From a virus, in the IMG/VR virus record IMGVR_UViG_3300034071_000909, positions 1 through 41,859 of that record: a stretch of 41,859 nucleotides of DNA; one strand, written 5' to 3'. A program made the translations under genes and the position numbers. Of the stretch, positions 31,100-40,286 are shown piece by piece; the stretch's first letter is position 1, and each line of letters starts with the position of its first letter. Below the pieces are notes generated by a model, which was given only the letters and a program-made list of their open reading frames with translations, made no database searches and was not told the origin of the DNA.

Positions 31100-32862
31100 G
31101 TTCGCTACAATTCTTTTTAAACGGAGTTCCGATGCCGCCGCCCGCTGAGTGGCAGCAGATGGAGTTGCAGATAAACTTTGACAATGATAACCCATCCGCT
31201 ACTTTGCAGACTTCGCAATTTACGTTTGAGGGGACGGCAGCAAGGTTTATTAATAACTGGATTTCACTTAATGGAATATTTCAGGGCATACCGTTTAAGA
31301 TCACCGATTGTAATACGCTAACTGTACTTGACGGGTGTTTAGACTTGGCGGCAGATGAGGCGCGTTATGAATGTGACCGTGTTGTTGTTCCGGTTCGTGA
31401 TAACGGATTACGCGATTACCTTGACGACAGGGCTAAGTCTTTTCGGTTTGCCACGCTTGCGGATTTACCGGCAACAGCCCCCGGCGCGATTACTACAAAT
31501 GATTATCTGGCCGTACCTTATTGCATAAATGATATTCCCGATTACGTTCAGGTTGTAATTGTTTCGCTGAGTATTTATTCAATAACAAAGGAAACAATAC
31601 AGGTTGTTAAGGACATTGGCGATCTGATCGCAGACCTTGCAAACCCGGTCACAACGGCAAACGCAATAGTTCAAGCTGCATTACTATTGGTGTACTTAAC
31701 CGCGCTTATTGTTGCAATGATTAATCTGATTCAGCAATTCATTGATAACATCATTCAGGTACGTAAGCATAAGTTAGCGATGCACTGCCGAACGTTGTTT
31801 CAGCGCGGCTGCGCCTATCTTGGGCTTTCGTTTCAGTCGAGCATCTTTGCAACAAACAGCGTGTTTTATAACGCTGCAATCATTCCGCGAAAGGTTTCAG
31901 ATTATGACCGCGCAAACTTTATAAATCGGTTACGCGAATACGACGAGCTGCAAACACCGGCAGAAAGTTACGGCTATTACGACGGTACATTTGCTGAGTT
32001 TATTAATGATATGGAGTTGGTGTTTAATGCAAAGGCGCGTGTAGTTGCCGGTGTACTAAGGTTCGAGCGGTTTGACTATTGGAATATTTCGACACCGTAC
32101 ACGCTGCCAAATGTGGACACTGAACCATTTATGTATAACGCCTCAGAACTTGCAGCGAATTATCTATTTTCATGGCAACTGGACGCGCAAGATCAAAACA
32201 CATACGATGAGTTCATCGGCACAAATTGCCAAATGCAAGCATCGGTTACAAGTGTATTGAATCAGAAAAACATACTGCTTACAAATCTTACAGAAGTACG
32301 CCCCGGCCTTGCGTTAGCAAAACGAAAAGAGGTATTAAACCGTGTCGAGTTGCTTTTAGATTCGGCTATTTCACTGCTCACAAATTTGGCTAATGCTATA
32401 ACGGCAGCAATCAATGCAGTGCTTTCAGTACTACCCGGAAACATTCAAATACCACCGCTTCCCGGCAACCTGATTAATCAACGTGTCGGATGGCTGCGCC
32501 TATCTTCGGACTTTATCGGAGTGCCGAAATTTGTAATACTTGACGGTTCAAACAACATAGATGCAAATAACCACCTATACACGTCCGCAGAATACCTAAT
32601 GCAGAATTACCATTCAGCATCTTTCCCGCTGCAAAATCAATGGCTACTTTATAAAGATCAGGAAGTCCCGTTTTGCTGCGAGGATTATTCATATTTGAGG
32701 CAATCAAACGGTATGCGTACATTTGATAATCGTTTCGCAAAAGCTATTACAATTCGTTGGCAAATGGGTGCTAACATTGCCAAAATGGATTACCGGGTTA
32801 AGCCCATTGGCGGACGATACGACAACAATATTACTGAAACACTAATTGTAAACAGAAACTAA
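31096..32862 (+). CDS. Tail-tip protein following the tape measure
   Basis: 588 residues. Position right after the tape measure suggests a distal-tail-type protein. It contains a long hydrophobic stretch (IVQAALLLVYLTALIVAMIN, about 197-216) that could be buried in the tip or act in the membrane during DNA entry. A second hydrophobic segment lies near 430-450. No family recognised with confidence. Confidence 0.65.
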   Translation: MSSLQFFLNGVPMPPPAEWQQMELQINFDNDNPSATLQTSQFTFEGTAARFINNWISLNGIFQGIPFKITDCNTLTVLDGCLDLAADEARYECDRVVVPVRDNGLRDYLDDRAKSFRFATLADLPATAPGAITTNDYLAVPYCINDIPDYVQVVIVSLSIYSITKETIQVVKDIGDLIADLANPVTTANAIVQAALLLVYLTALIVAMINLIQQFIDNIIQVRKHKLAMHCRTLFQRGCAYLGLSFQSSIFATNSVFYNAAIIPRKVSDYDRANFINRLREYDELQTPAESYGYYDGTFAEFINDMELVFNAKARVVAGVLRFERFDYWNISTPYTLPNVDTEPFMYNASELAANYLFSWQLDAQDQNTYDEFIGTNCQMQASVTSVLNQKNILLTNLTEVRPGLALAKRKEVLNRVELLLDSAISLLTNLANAITAAINAVLSVLPGNIQIPPLPGNLINQRVGWLRLSSDFIGVPKFVILDGSNNIDANNHLYTSAEYLMQNYHSASFPLQNQWLLYKDQEVPFCCEDYSYLRQSNGMRTFDNRFAKAITIRWQMGANIAKMDYRVKPIGGRYDNNITETLIVNRN

Positions 32863-32866
32863 TAAG

Positions 32867-33166
32867 ATGCAAGATTACGCCAAAGTTGCAGCCGATCAAA
32901 TGAAGCAAGTTAACTCACAAGTCACTGGCATGATGGGTAAGTTAACCGAAATGCTATTGCCGCAAAAAACAGCCGTTATCAACATTGCCGATCAGAAAGA
33001 CGTGACAATGAATTTAACCGGCAAGGGCGAAAGCGGAATGATTACTTTAGTTTTCAAAAACAAACAAGCCGCCGAACAGGCATTCAATACACTGGTGAAA
33101 CATGGCACTGACAATAACAAGGCAAACATTCTACGACGAATTTACCAATCTATCCGGTGGTGGTAG
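32867..33166 (+). CDS. Small tail-module protein
   Basis: 99 residues, overlapping the next gene by 65 bases in another frame. Mostly helical N-terminal half, a beta-rich middle (TMNLTGKGESGMITLVFK). Unknown. Confidence 0.55.
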   Translation: MQDYAKVAADQMKQVNSQVTGMMGKLTEMLLPQKTAVINIADQKDVTMNLTGKGESGMITLVFKNKQAAEQAFNTLVKHGTDNNKANILRRIYQSIRWW

Positions 33167-35411
33167 CCCGTACTTGCTTAGTGCGCCCGGTGATACAATC
33201 ACGGCGGTAACTGAGTTTTACGTGAAATGGTCTGCCGAAGGAGTTGATTGCAGCTTTTCTTCTTCTGGAAACACCATAACGAGAAATGACGGGCTTTCTT
33301 TTGTTGGTGATGGTTTCCGCAATGGAGATACGATTACCGTGACAAATTCCAGTTCGCACAATGGCAACTACACCGTTTTGTCAGTTGAAGATAGTGTATT
33401 GCATTTAACTACTTCACCCGGCAGCGGCGGCGCATCGGCGGCAAACATCTATGGCACAACATTAATAACAGCAGCGGACATATTTTGGGGGCTTATTGAA
33501 AATGATGAAGCAGATAATTTTTACTCAAAAATTGACACACAAACCCAGCAGCGTTATACGGTTAGCGGAATTAGTGCAACCGTGCTAACTTCAACAGATG
33601 CGGCAGTTGCGACAAATTCCAAAGGTTGGGTTGTCGACGCGACCGGGTATAAATTACAAGTGGCCGGTGTAAGCAACACAAATTACAAACAATCGTTTAA
33701 AGTCACGCACAAATTTATTGTCCCGGTTGGCACGTATCAGCAACTGCGAAACTTTCAAAACGGAAATCCCCCTGCGCCTGATTATTATCAGGACAGAAAG
33801 GCATTAAAGTATGTGATCGGAATCGGCGCAAAATACGAAGCGCCTGACCCTGATTATCCGCATTATGACACTTATTCATATCGAGGCAATTCAGCGTGGT
33901 TTAACGAACACTTTAATGGCTCCGATGCAACATTTACTATTGAAAGCGTTTCGTTTTCAATCGGTGGCGATGCGGTTGACAGGCTAAGTTACTGCGAAGA
34001 TACCAACGTGCAAATAGTATTAGGCAGTAATAACTCTACATTTACAACCGGTTCAACGGTTGTGGTTTCTCAGGTGTATTTGCCCGGCGATGTTACCGAA
34101 GTAGTAAACACAACTACAAAGTATTTACAAAACTTCGGGCATGATCGCGCAAAACAGACAGCGGGTGCAGCAGCAGTTGATGGCATAAACTTAGGCACAA
34201 CCTACCGGCAAATAGATAACCTAACTGTTACTTATAACAGTGCATCACAGATTACCGTTAACTACACATCGCAACTTTCAACGGCATTAAAGAACCGCAT
34301 TGACAGCAAACGAGACGACAACCGATATTATGTAATTGCGGTTAGTGTTCAATCGCCGTCTATAACTACAACAAAAGGTAGTGACCGCGTGGCGCTGATC
34401 GCAGATGTAAACACATACGACTGCAATAAAGACGATGCGACGCTTTTTGAAGTTGACCCGGAAATAACATTTGAAACTCCCGGCGGCGTTGAGATCGGAA
34501 GTGTTTGCACCGTTCCTGCCGGTAGCGATGTGCTGGCCGTTGTGCCGTTCAAAGTTAAAGCAAGTGCAGGCGGCATACTTGACGAACTTACCGTGACCAT
34601 TGATGCGATACACGCAACAGACGGCACAATGAATTTAGAAAGCTGGGGTAATGCGTATTCGGACGGCTGCTTAACTAATGGTGTGCAAACACTGTCCATT
34701 TCACAATCACGCGGCTTCCGTTTGCCGGGCAATGAAAATAATCTGATTACTGTTGAGCGCTACGCAACATTAGACGATGCGGATTATAACGGCTACATTT
34801 TAAAGTACCCATTTCGCACACGTTACGAAAGTTGGCAGCGGTTACCAAACGCCGTATGCGACTTTAAAGGCGCTGTTAATGATTGGTCGCTAATCACAGC
34901 GGCGGCAGGATGGCAAATAAAGTTTATTGTCGGAGCTAAAGTAACAGCAAACGACTATCAAACACAGTTCTATCACCGTGCAAACATTGACGTAACAGCC
35001 GCAACCGCAACTGGCAGCACTGGCGTTTTCGGAATTGTGCAAACATACACAGCGGACGGCATTACTCCACTCGACGCAAACGCACTGCTTGAAGATGAAA
35101 ACACATTAATTGAAGCAACGTTCGACGGACTGCCGGATATGACTGTGTTGCCCGTTGGTGCTACCGGTGTTTGGGCTGCGCTGTATTTGGATTTTCCCGG
35201 CGTGGGTGGTGTTACTTCGGAGTATTGCTATCACTCTGAATTTGATGCAAAAATACCCGGCAATCCGTTCAAGTCCGTAAACAATACAGACCGGCCACTA
35301 ATTACAATTACAACGGGCAGCATTACCGTTAAAGCATTAATCGACCATACACAAATCTCACCGTCAACAACACAGTATCAGATACGTGCGTTGATGGGGT
35401 ATAAATACTAA
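33102..35411 (+). CDS. Large beta-rich tail/baseplate protein
   Basis: 769 residues, rich in Thr, Ser, Gly, Asn and Asp, with few long helices. Typical of tail-tip or receptor-interacting structural proteins. Starts at an ACTGACAATAAC-rich site within the previous gene. No catalytic motif seen. Confidence 0.6.
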   Translation: MALTITRQTFYDEFTNLSGGGSPYLLSAPGDTITAVTEFYVKWSAEGVDCSFSSSGNTITRNDGLSFVGDGFRNGDTITVTNSSSHNGNYTVLSVEDSVLHLTTSPGSGGASAANIYGTTLITAADIFWGLIENDEADNFYSKIDTQTQQRYTVSGISATVLTSTDAAVATNSKGWVVDATGYKLQVAGVSNTNYKQSFKVTHKFIVPVGTYQQLRNFQNGNPPAPDYYQDRKALKYVIGIGAKYEAPDPDYPHYDTYSYRGNSAWFNEHFNGSDATFTIESVSFSIGGDAVDRLSYCEDTNVQIVLGSNNSTFTTGSTVVVSQVYLPGDVTEVVNTTTKYLQNFGHDRAKQTAGAAAVDGINLGTTYRQIDNLTVTYNSASQITVNYTSQLSTALKNRIDSKRDDNRYYVIAVSVQSPSITTTKGSDRVALIADVNTYDCNKDDATLFEVDPEITFETPGGVEIGSVCTVPAGSDVLAVVPFKVKASAGGILDELTVTIDAIHATDGTMNLESWGNAYSDGCLTNGVQTLSISQSRGFRLPGNENNLITVERYATLDDADYNGYILKYPFRTRYESWQRLPNAVCDFKGAVNDWSLITAAAGWQIKFIVGAKVTANDYQTQFYHRANIDVTAATATGSTGVFGIVQTYTADGITPLDANALLEDENTLIEATFDGLPDMTVLPVGATGVWAALYLDFPGVGGVTSEYCYHSEFDAKIPGNPFKSVNNTDRPLITITTGSITVKALIDHTQISPSTTQYQIRALMGYKY

Positions 35412-35416
35412 CCGCT

Positions 35417-36427
35417 ATGCCAGTTATAACAGACAACACAGACACAATTGATCGCGGCGGCAGTTCGAGCGGAACATCAACCAATGTGCCACTAACTCGG
35501 TTTGTGCCGTATCAAATTGCGGGACTTGTTTTAATGTCGGCTTGCACATCAAACGAGTGTAGAACATGGCCTGTTGATTGCTGTTTCTCTGTTCCGGTGT
35601 TTGCTAATCCGGCGGCGGCAAACAGCATGATTCAAAATGATTTCAGTGCGTTTCTGCTTTCGTTTCCCACATACGTAACAGGCGGCAATACGTCCGCTAT
35701 ATGGTCAATTCAGAAATGGGTAAACGGTGCATGGGTTCAGCAGTCAATTATCACCGGCAGCACATACGGCAGTTATTATGCGTTTGAAAGTTTAGCGATT
35801 GATTCATACACTGGCGTAGTTATTCAATGGCTTAATATTTTCAACGTGTTTGGTGAGGGCTGTTACCGAATTGCGTGTAATTACCTGAGTTCAGATGTTC
35901 CGGGCTGCGTGGCAAGCGAAGTATTTTGGTTGCGCGAATTTAGCTGTCAACGCGCACACGGTACGGTTCGTTTTGATTCCTATTTATTCGACGGCCAAAT
36001 TGCACACATCGACATTGACGGCTTTATGTGCAATCTGTGCGAAATCAAATGGGAAGATCAGGTACGTTTGCCGGGTTTCTTTGGGCGTGAAAACTCAGAG
36101 CGCGAAGATCGTAAAATTGAACTGATCGACGGTAAACAATATAACACACGTAGCGAGTTAATTAATAAATTCAAGTTGCGTTCGGGGCTTTGGCCGAAAT
36201 GGGTACATGACCGTCTCAAATCCTATGGTTGTATGTCTGATGAATTGCGGGTTACGGATTACAACTATAATAACTCCGATTATTTAATTAAGCGCAAACT
36301 AATTGTTGCAGACGGTAACTATCAACCTACGTACAACATCGGCTCTCGCATGGCTATTGTAGAGTGTGACTTTGCCGAGGGCTATCAGAATGTTATACGC
36401 ACACTTTGCTGTCCTGTTGTTCGATGA
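35417..36427 (+). CDS. Tail-associated structural protein
   Basis: 336 residues with many Cys (SACTSNEC, DCCFS, SCQRAH, MCNLCE, TLCCPVV). Beta-rich N-terminal part and charged C-terminal half (LPGFFGRENSEREDRKIEL). Ends in an ATGA overlap with the next gene. No family recognised. Confidence 0.6.
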   Translation: MPVITDNTDTIDRGGSSSGTSTNVPLTRFVPYQIAGLVLMSACTSNECRTWPVDCCFSVPVFANPAAANSMIQNDFSAFLLSFPTYVTGGNTSAIWSIQKWVNGAWVQQSIITGSTYGSYYAFESLAIDSYTGVVIQWLNIFNVFGEGCYRIACNYLSSDVPGCVASEVFWLREFSCQRAHGTVRFDSYLFDGQIAHIDIDGFMCNLCEIKWEDQVRLPGFFGRENSEREDRKIELIDGKQYNTRSELINKFKLRSGLWPKWVHDRLKSYGCMSDELRVTDYNYNNSDYLIKRKLIVADGNYQPTYNIGSRMAIVECDFAEGYQNVIRTLCCPVVR

Positions 36428-36912
36428 ACTTACAGCCGCTTCGTAACCTTATCGCTTTTTATAAGGATTTGCCAAACGTTGTTTTTCGTATGGCAGACGA
36501 GGCCGTTATGTCGTTGTCTGATTGGATTATCGAACAAAACATTAACCAACTATCACGCGGCACAGACGCGAACGCAAAGCCACTAAAATACGCACGTCCG
36601 CGATCAACACCGTTAAACGCATCGGGTGCATACACCAATCCATACAGTAAGTACAAGTCAAAAAAAGGCGGGCAAACAGCGGTTGTTGATTTAAAACAAA
36701 CCGGTGAATTTTACGGCTCTTTGATACTTGACCGGGAGCGGGCGGGCGTATATAAAATAATCTCACTTAGTAACGCTGATCTATTGGATGTGCTTAACAA
36801 AATGTACACGCCAGACATAACCGGCCTGAACCAGTCAAACACAAGCGTATTAGTGAGTAAATTAGGCGAAGAAATAAACAGGCGTATTAACGTCAAGATC
36901 AATTCATTCTGA
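36424..36912 (+). CDS. Tail-module protein of unknown function
   Basis: 162 residues from ATG 36424 (ATGA overlap). A helical start (LRNLIAFYKDLPNVVFRMAD) is followed by a Lys/Ser/Tyr-rich middle (NPYSKYKSKKGG). Could be a small tail-completion protein, by position only. Confidence 0.55.
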   Translation: MNLQPLRNLIAFYKDLPNVVFRMADEAVMSLSDWIIEQNINQLSRGTDANAKPLKYARPRSTPLNASGAYTNPYSKYKSKKGGQTAVVDLKQTGEFYGSLILDRERAGVYKIISLSNADLLDVLNKMYTPDITGLNQSNTSVLVSKLGEEINRRINVKINSF

Positions 36913-37643
36913 TGCCGACTTTTAACGCACCAACTCCGAACCCGAATGCACAGCTTGAAGTGGCTGTATGCAATGCGATTGCGGCGCGGTTGTCGTTACA
37001 AATTGATTGGCTCGAATTGTCGTTAGGTTTATCGCAATCGTTTGAAGAAACAACGGATGCGGGTACTAAACGAATCCCGCGTATCTATTCTACAAACTCT
37101 CAATACATTGACTGTTCACCGGATGAGCAGTTTCAATCAATGAGTTTCTTTGCGCGTAACGGCGCGGTGCAAATCAATAACGGCGAAGATGAACCGGAAA
37201 TGCGTTTCCCGCTCTCGCTATTTGTTTGGGCTGATCTTTCAAAAATAGAAACAGGCAACACATACGACTATACCGATCAGTTATTAGGCGATGTACTGAA
37301 TGTATTAAAGTCTTATTACGATTCAGAAATAACCGTCTTTCAATATGAGTGCGATCCGCTGCGGGTGTATGACAGATATACATTAACCGATCTTCGGACG
37401 CGGTTAATGACGTATCCGTATACTGCTTTCCGAATTGATTTTGATTACATACACTTCGGCTCACTTCGATGCACAAATACAATTGCCGTTCCGACGTGTC
37501 AAGGCGTTACTATTGTCGATCAGGACGGCAACACGGTTGCAACTGTGCCGCCGGGAGGAACTTATTCGGTGATCGTTGGTGATCGAATTTCGCCACTGTT
37601 GCCGTTATCTGCAAATACTAACATTGTAATACCCGCGATATGA
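36912..37643 (+). CDS. Tail-module protein with Ig-like C-terminus
   Basis: 243 residues. The last 50 (VTIVDQDGNTVATVPPGGTY) look like a single Ig-like carbohydrate-binding or adhesion repeat. The first part is acidic and strand-rich. Ends in an ATGA overlap with a 38-residue gene. Confidence 0.6.
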   Translation: MPTFNAPTPNPNAQLEVAVCNAIAARLSLQIDWLELSLGLSQSFEETTDAGTKRIPRIYSTNSQYIDCSPDEQFQSMSFFARNGAVQINNGEDEPEMRFPLSLFVWADLSKIETGNTYDYTDQLLGDVLNVLKSYYDSEITVFQYECDPLRVYDRYTLTDLRTRLMTYPYTAFRIDFDYIHFGSLRCTNTIAVPTCQGVTIVDQDGNTVATVPPGGTYSVIVGDRISPLLPLSANTNIVIPAI

Positions 37644-37756
37644 GTAAGCAACGAACAAAACAAAAGTCGAAGCAAAGCGCAAACGACATAAAGCAAAAAA
37701 TGAAACTGCTTCAAAATGATATTAATATACAACCTATAATCAATGGCAACAGTTAA
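37640..37756 (+). CDS. 38-residue basic protein
   Basis: Starts in an ATGA overlap and is nested before the fibre gene. Very basic at the start (SKQRTKQKSKQSAND). Too small to assign; supported by the overlap and by filling the gap. Confidence 0.4.
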   Translation: MSKQRTKQKSKQSANDIKQKMKLLQNDINIQPIINGNS

Positions 37757-38756
37757 CTGGCGCGTTGGCGCAGCAACACAAACAGAAGCGCAATGGACTT
37801 CTGAAAACCCGATTCTGCTTCCCGGTGAAACTGCCGTTTCATCCGATCAGGTTTACACCGGTACAGATCAACGCAAATTCAAGATGGGTAACGGCACTGA
37901 CCGTTGGAATGATCTTGACTATATGCCAGTTGGTGGCGGCAGCGCAACAACGCCTACACTCGAACAAGTACGCACAGCGGGCAATGCAATTAGCGGCACA
38001 ATTGTTCATAGTGTGAGCGGGGGGGTATTAAGCCTGTCAGATACTACGCCCAGTGCTGCATCGGCTACATTAAGCAGCGGTGACGGTATGGTGTATGCAA
38101 ACAATACAGGTTCTGGCATTGGCACAAATACGCAAACAGTAGGCGTGTTTACAGATTTCAGCACCGAAACAACAGTAATTAAAAATTCATCAGGAACTGT
38201 AACGTTATTAAGTAGCGGCTCTCTCGATATTGGCGGCTATCAAATAAAGTCACTGCAAGCGGGTTCGGCATCAACAGACGCGGTGAATAAATCGCAGTTG
38301 GACGCAAAGCAAGATAAACCTATCGAAGTTTATTTAACCGGCTCAAACCAAACCAACAGCACAGTAACACCGCAAGTTATAACCGGTTTAACTGCTGCGC
38401 TTGCAGCAAATTCGCGGTATGCTTTTCGGGCGTCAGTTCGCATCGGATGCAGCGGAGCGGCTGGTACATTTTTTTCAATCACACTACCGGCGGGCGCAAC
38501 TATGGCCGTCAATGTTTACGGCATCACCACCGCGTCAACGGTAGACGCAAACCAATTGCTAACCACATCTGGCACTGAAACTGGTTCAGCTTTTTGCCGC
38601 TTTAATTCAACAGCGTGTATGATTGATATGTATGGAACAATTACAACCGGCGCAACAGCCGGAAACTCAAACGTATTATTTCGCTCGGCAACAGCAGGAC
38701 AAATATCAACGGTATTCGTCGAGGGTACATACGGCTCACTAACAAAATTTGTTTAG
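37743..38756 (+). CDS. Probable tail fibre protein
   Basis: 337 residues. The N-terminus ILLPGETAVSSDQVYTGTDQ with KFKMGNGTDRWNDLDYMPVG matches the attachment domain shared by many phage fibre and hyaluronate-lyase-type proteins. The rest is Gly/Ser/Thr-rich with short repeats, then a C-terminal domain (IDMYGTITTGAT) fitting host binding. Confidence 0.78.
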   Translation: MATVNWRVGAATQTEAQWTSENPILLPGETAVSSDQVYTGTDQRKFKMGNGTDRWNDLDYMPVGGGSATTPTLEQVRTAGNAISGTIVHSVSGGVLSLSDTTPSAASATLSSGDGMVYANNTGSGIGTNTQTVGVFTDFSTETTVIKNSSGTVTLLSSGSLDIGGYQIKSLQAGSASTDAVNKSQLDAKQDKPIEVYLTGSNQTNSTVTPQVITGLTAALAANSRYAFRASVRIGCSGAAGTFFSITLPAGATMAVNVYGITTASTVDANQLLTTSGTETGSAFCRFNSTACMIDMYGTITTGATAGNSNVLFRSATAGQISTVFVEGTYGSLTKFV

Positions 38757-38775
38757 ACTTAAAAAATAACTAACC

Positions 38776-39081
38776 ATGATTACTATTCAAGTAACAAACG
38801 GAATACCTGACCGTGAACTAACGGCGCAGGAATTGCAAAGTGTGCGATACGTGTACAATCGACACGTAAACACAAATGGCGATCATTGCTACATTGAGTT
38901 TGGCGATGAAACAAGTGCAGACACGGCGGTTATGGCTGCTTATGCTGACATTCAAACACAACTTGAAAACGAAGAAACAAACCCTGATGGTGTGTTTTTC
39001 CGCAATGTGTTAAACCAAACACCTGATTCCCAAATATTACGAATGATGCAGCACATAACAGCCGCACAAAACGCAAACTAA
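38776..39081 (+). CDS. Small protein after the fibre gene
   Basis: 101 residues, acidic. Fibre-adjacent small proteins are often assembly chaperones, which is only a positional guess. No family recognised. Confidence 0.5.
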   Translation: MITIQVTNGIPDRELTAQELQSVRYVYNRHVNTNGDHCYIEFGDETSADTAVMAAYADIQTQLENEETNPDGVFFRNVLNQTPDSQILRMMQHITAAQNAN

Positions 39082-39083
39082 AA

Positions 39084-39329
39084 ATGGAACACACATTCGA
39101 CAAACAACAAACGGCGCTATTCCTTGCCGACGGACATCCCGGTTATGCACCCGGGCGGCAGCATGACATTGCAGAAATTGATCTGCTGCCACAAGATCAA
39201 CTCATTATTATACTGACTGATCTTCATGCAATTGCAGACGGCGCGGAAACGCTTTTAGGAACTATGCCGGACGGCACAATCGTGTATATCGGAGATGCAC
39301 CCCGCAATCCGATTCCTCCGACTAATTAA
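39084..39329 (+). CDS. Small protein of unknown function
   Basis: 81 residues starting two bases after the previous stop. Acidic and strand-rich (QLIIILTDLHAIADG). Its stop is followed at once by the next gene. Confidence 0.5.
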   Translation: MEHTFDKQQTALFLADGHPGYAPGRQHDIAEIDLLPQDQLIIILTDLHAIADGAETLLGTMPDGTIVYIGDAPRNPIPPTN

Positions 39330-39722
39330 TTGACGGCTTTTCTGCTCGCTGTCAACGACCCGACAACACAGCAAGAAATGGAAAAAGCCTATGAATTAAT
39401 TATTGCCGCGCTTACACTGATTCTTGTTGTAGCCAATAAATGGACGCGAACGCACGTAATAAAAGCCATTAAGAAATGGCTGACAGACGACGCTATTATT
39501 GAGCAGCAGAAAAAGATAACCGAGGATATTAAACAACTGGTTGAGATGCAACACGCCGCAATCGTTCAATTAACACAAACGACATCAACAATAGACAAAC
39601 TGCGCGAAGCGGTTAAAGAATTGGGGATCGACTTTTCCGAATTGAAAAAGAGCGAAGATGCTTTACGTGAAAAAATTTCCGATATTCGGGAACGAATCGC
39701 TAAACTCGAAGCCAGACAATGA
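39330..39722 (+). CDS. Membrane-anchored coiled-coil protein, holin-accessory-like
   Basis: 130 residues if the TTG at 39330 is used; ATG 39378 is a shorter alternative. A hydrophobic segment (LIIAALTLILVVANKW) is followed by a basic helix, then a coiled coil to the end (KLREAVKELGIDFSELKKSE). This design resembles XhlA-like accessory proteins of lysis modules. Ends in an ATGA overlap. Confidence 0.6.
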   Translation: MTAFLLAVNDPTTQQEMEKAYELIIAALTLILVVANKWTRTHVIKAIKKWLTDDAIIEQQKKITEDIKQLVEMQHAAIVQLTQTTSTIDKLREAVKELGIDFSELKKSEDALREKISDIRERIAKLEARQ

Positions 39723-40072
39723 AGTCACACTATTACAGATACCTTGCCCTTATAGCCATCGACACGCTGCTGTCGATGGCTTGGCATTTAGGCACAACCG
39801 AAACACAGGAGCGTTACATTTACTACGCTTCAATGGCGTTACGCGCAACAATCGCAATAAATGCCGCCTTACTCGCAGGGGCTAAAGGTTGGAAACCGGG
39901 GCGATTTGCGCTTATACTTGTGCTATGGTATAGCCTTGTATCGGTTGAGGACGTTGGCGATACTTTGGCAAATGGTAACAAGATACCGGCAACCGTTGAG
40001 TTGATAGTGTTTGTTATTGGCGTTATTATAATTACTTGCGCTCGCAGATTTTTGCCGGATAAAAAATTGTAG
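39719..40072 (+). CDS. Multi-pass membrane protein, holin candidate
   Basis: 117 residues with three to four hydrophobic segments: about 8-22, 38-54, 62-75 and 92-108 (ELIVFVIGVIIITCARRF). Size and position after the coiled-coil membrane protein fit a holin. No neighbouring endolysin is recognisable. Confidence 0.55.
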   Translation: MKSHYYRYLALIAIDTLLSMAWHLGTTETQERYIYYASMALRATIAINAALLAGAKGWKPGRFALILVLWYSLVSVEDVGDTLANGNKIPATVELIVFVIGVIIITCARRFLPDKKL

Positions 40073-40080
40073 TATATTTG
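40051..40080 (+). promoter_or_regulatory. Promoter of small RNA at 40086
   Basis: TTTG (40051-40054), 18 bases, TATATTTG (40073-40080). The first element lies within the end of the membrane-protein gene. Confidence 0.65.
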
Positions 40081-40085
40081 CATCT

Positions 40086-40160
40086 CTACAATACCTGTCG
40101 TTGGTTTTGAGAGCAACGCCCATCGTTGCGAACCCGCCCTTTGATAAGGCGGGTTTTTTT
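40086..40160 (+). ncRNA. Candidate small RNA with alternative hairpins and terminator
   Basis: After the promoter, CAACG (40114-40118) can pair with CGTTG upstream (40099-40103) or, within GCAACG (40113-40118), with CGTTGC downstream (40124-40129); the two hairpins exclude each other. A terminator follows: AACCCGCC (40131-40138)/GGCGGGTT (40148-40155) and a T run to 40160. No ORF. The gene at 40287 has its own promoter, so this is likely a separate transcript. Confidence 0.65.
40131..40160 (+). terminator. Intrinsic terminator of the small RNA
   Basis: Perfect 8-bp stem with a nine-base loop and a T run. It also ends transcription of the tail and lysis genes. Confidence 0.85.
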
Positions 40161-40220
40161 ATCCCCAAAACCATCCCGGCCGTAAATTAATAACCCTACT
40201 TTACAGCACGTTACAATTTA

Positions 40221-40265
40221 TTTGCAAAATAAATTTGCGTATGTCGAACCGGTGATATACATTTG
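40221..40265 (+). promoter_or_regulatory. Early-type promoter/operator, copy 3
   Basis: GCAAA-ATAAA-TTTGC (about 40224-40238), then TTTG (40234-40237), 20 bases, and TACATTTG (40258-40265). Same core as the copies at 384 and 9031, with the outer arms diverged. Confidence 0.75.
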
Positions 40266-40286
40266 TCGTATCAAAATCAAACGACA

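Noticed and set aside
40263-40286. TTG start upstream of the LPD29-like gene
   Set aside because: It lies within the -7 box; ATG 40287 has the same ACGACAATG context as the other two operon starts.
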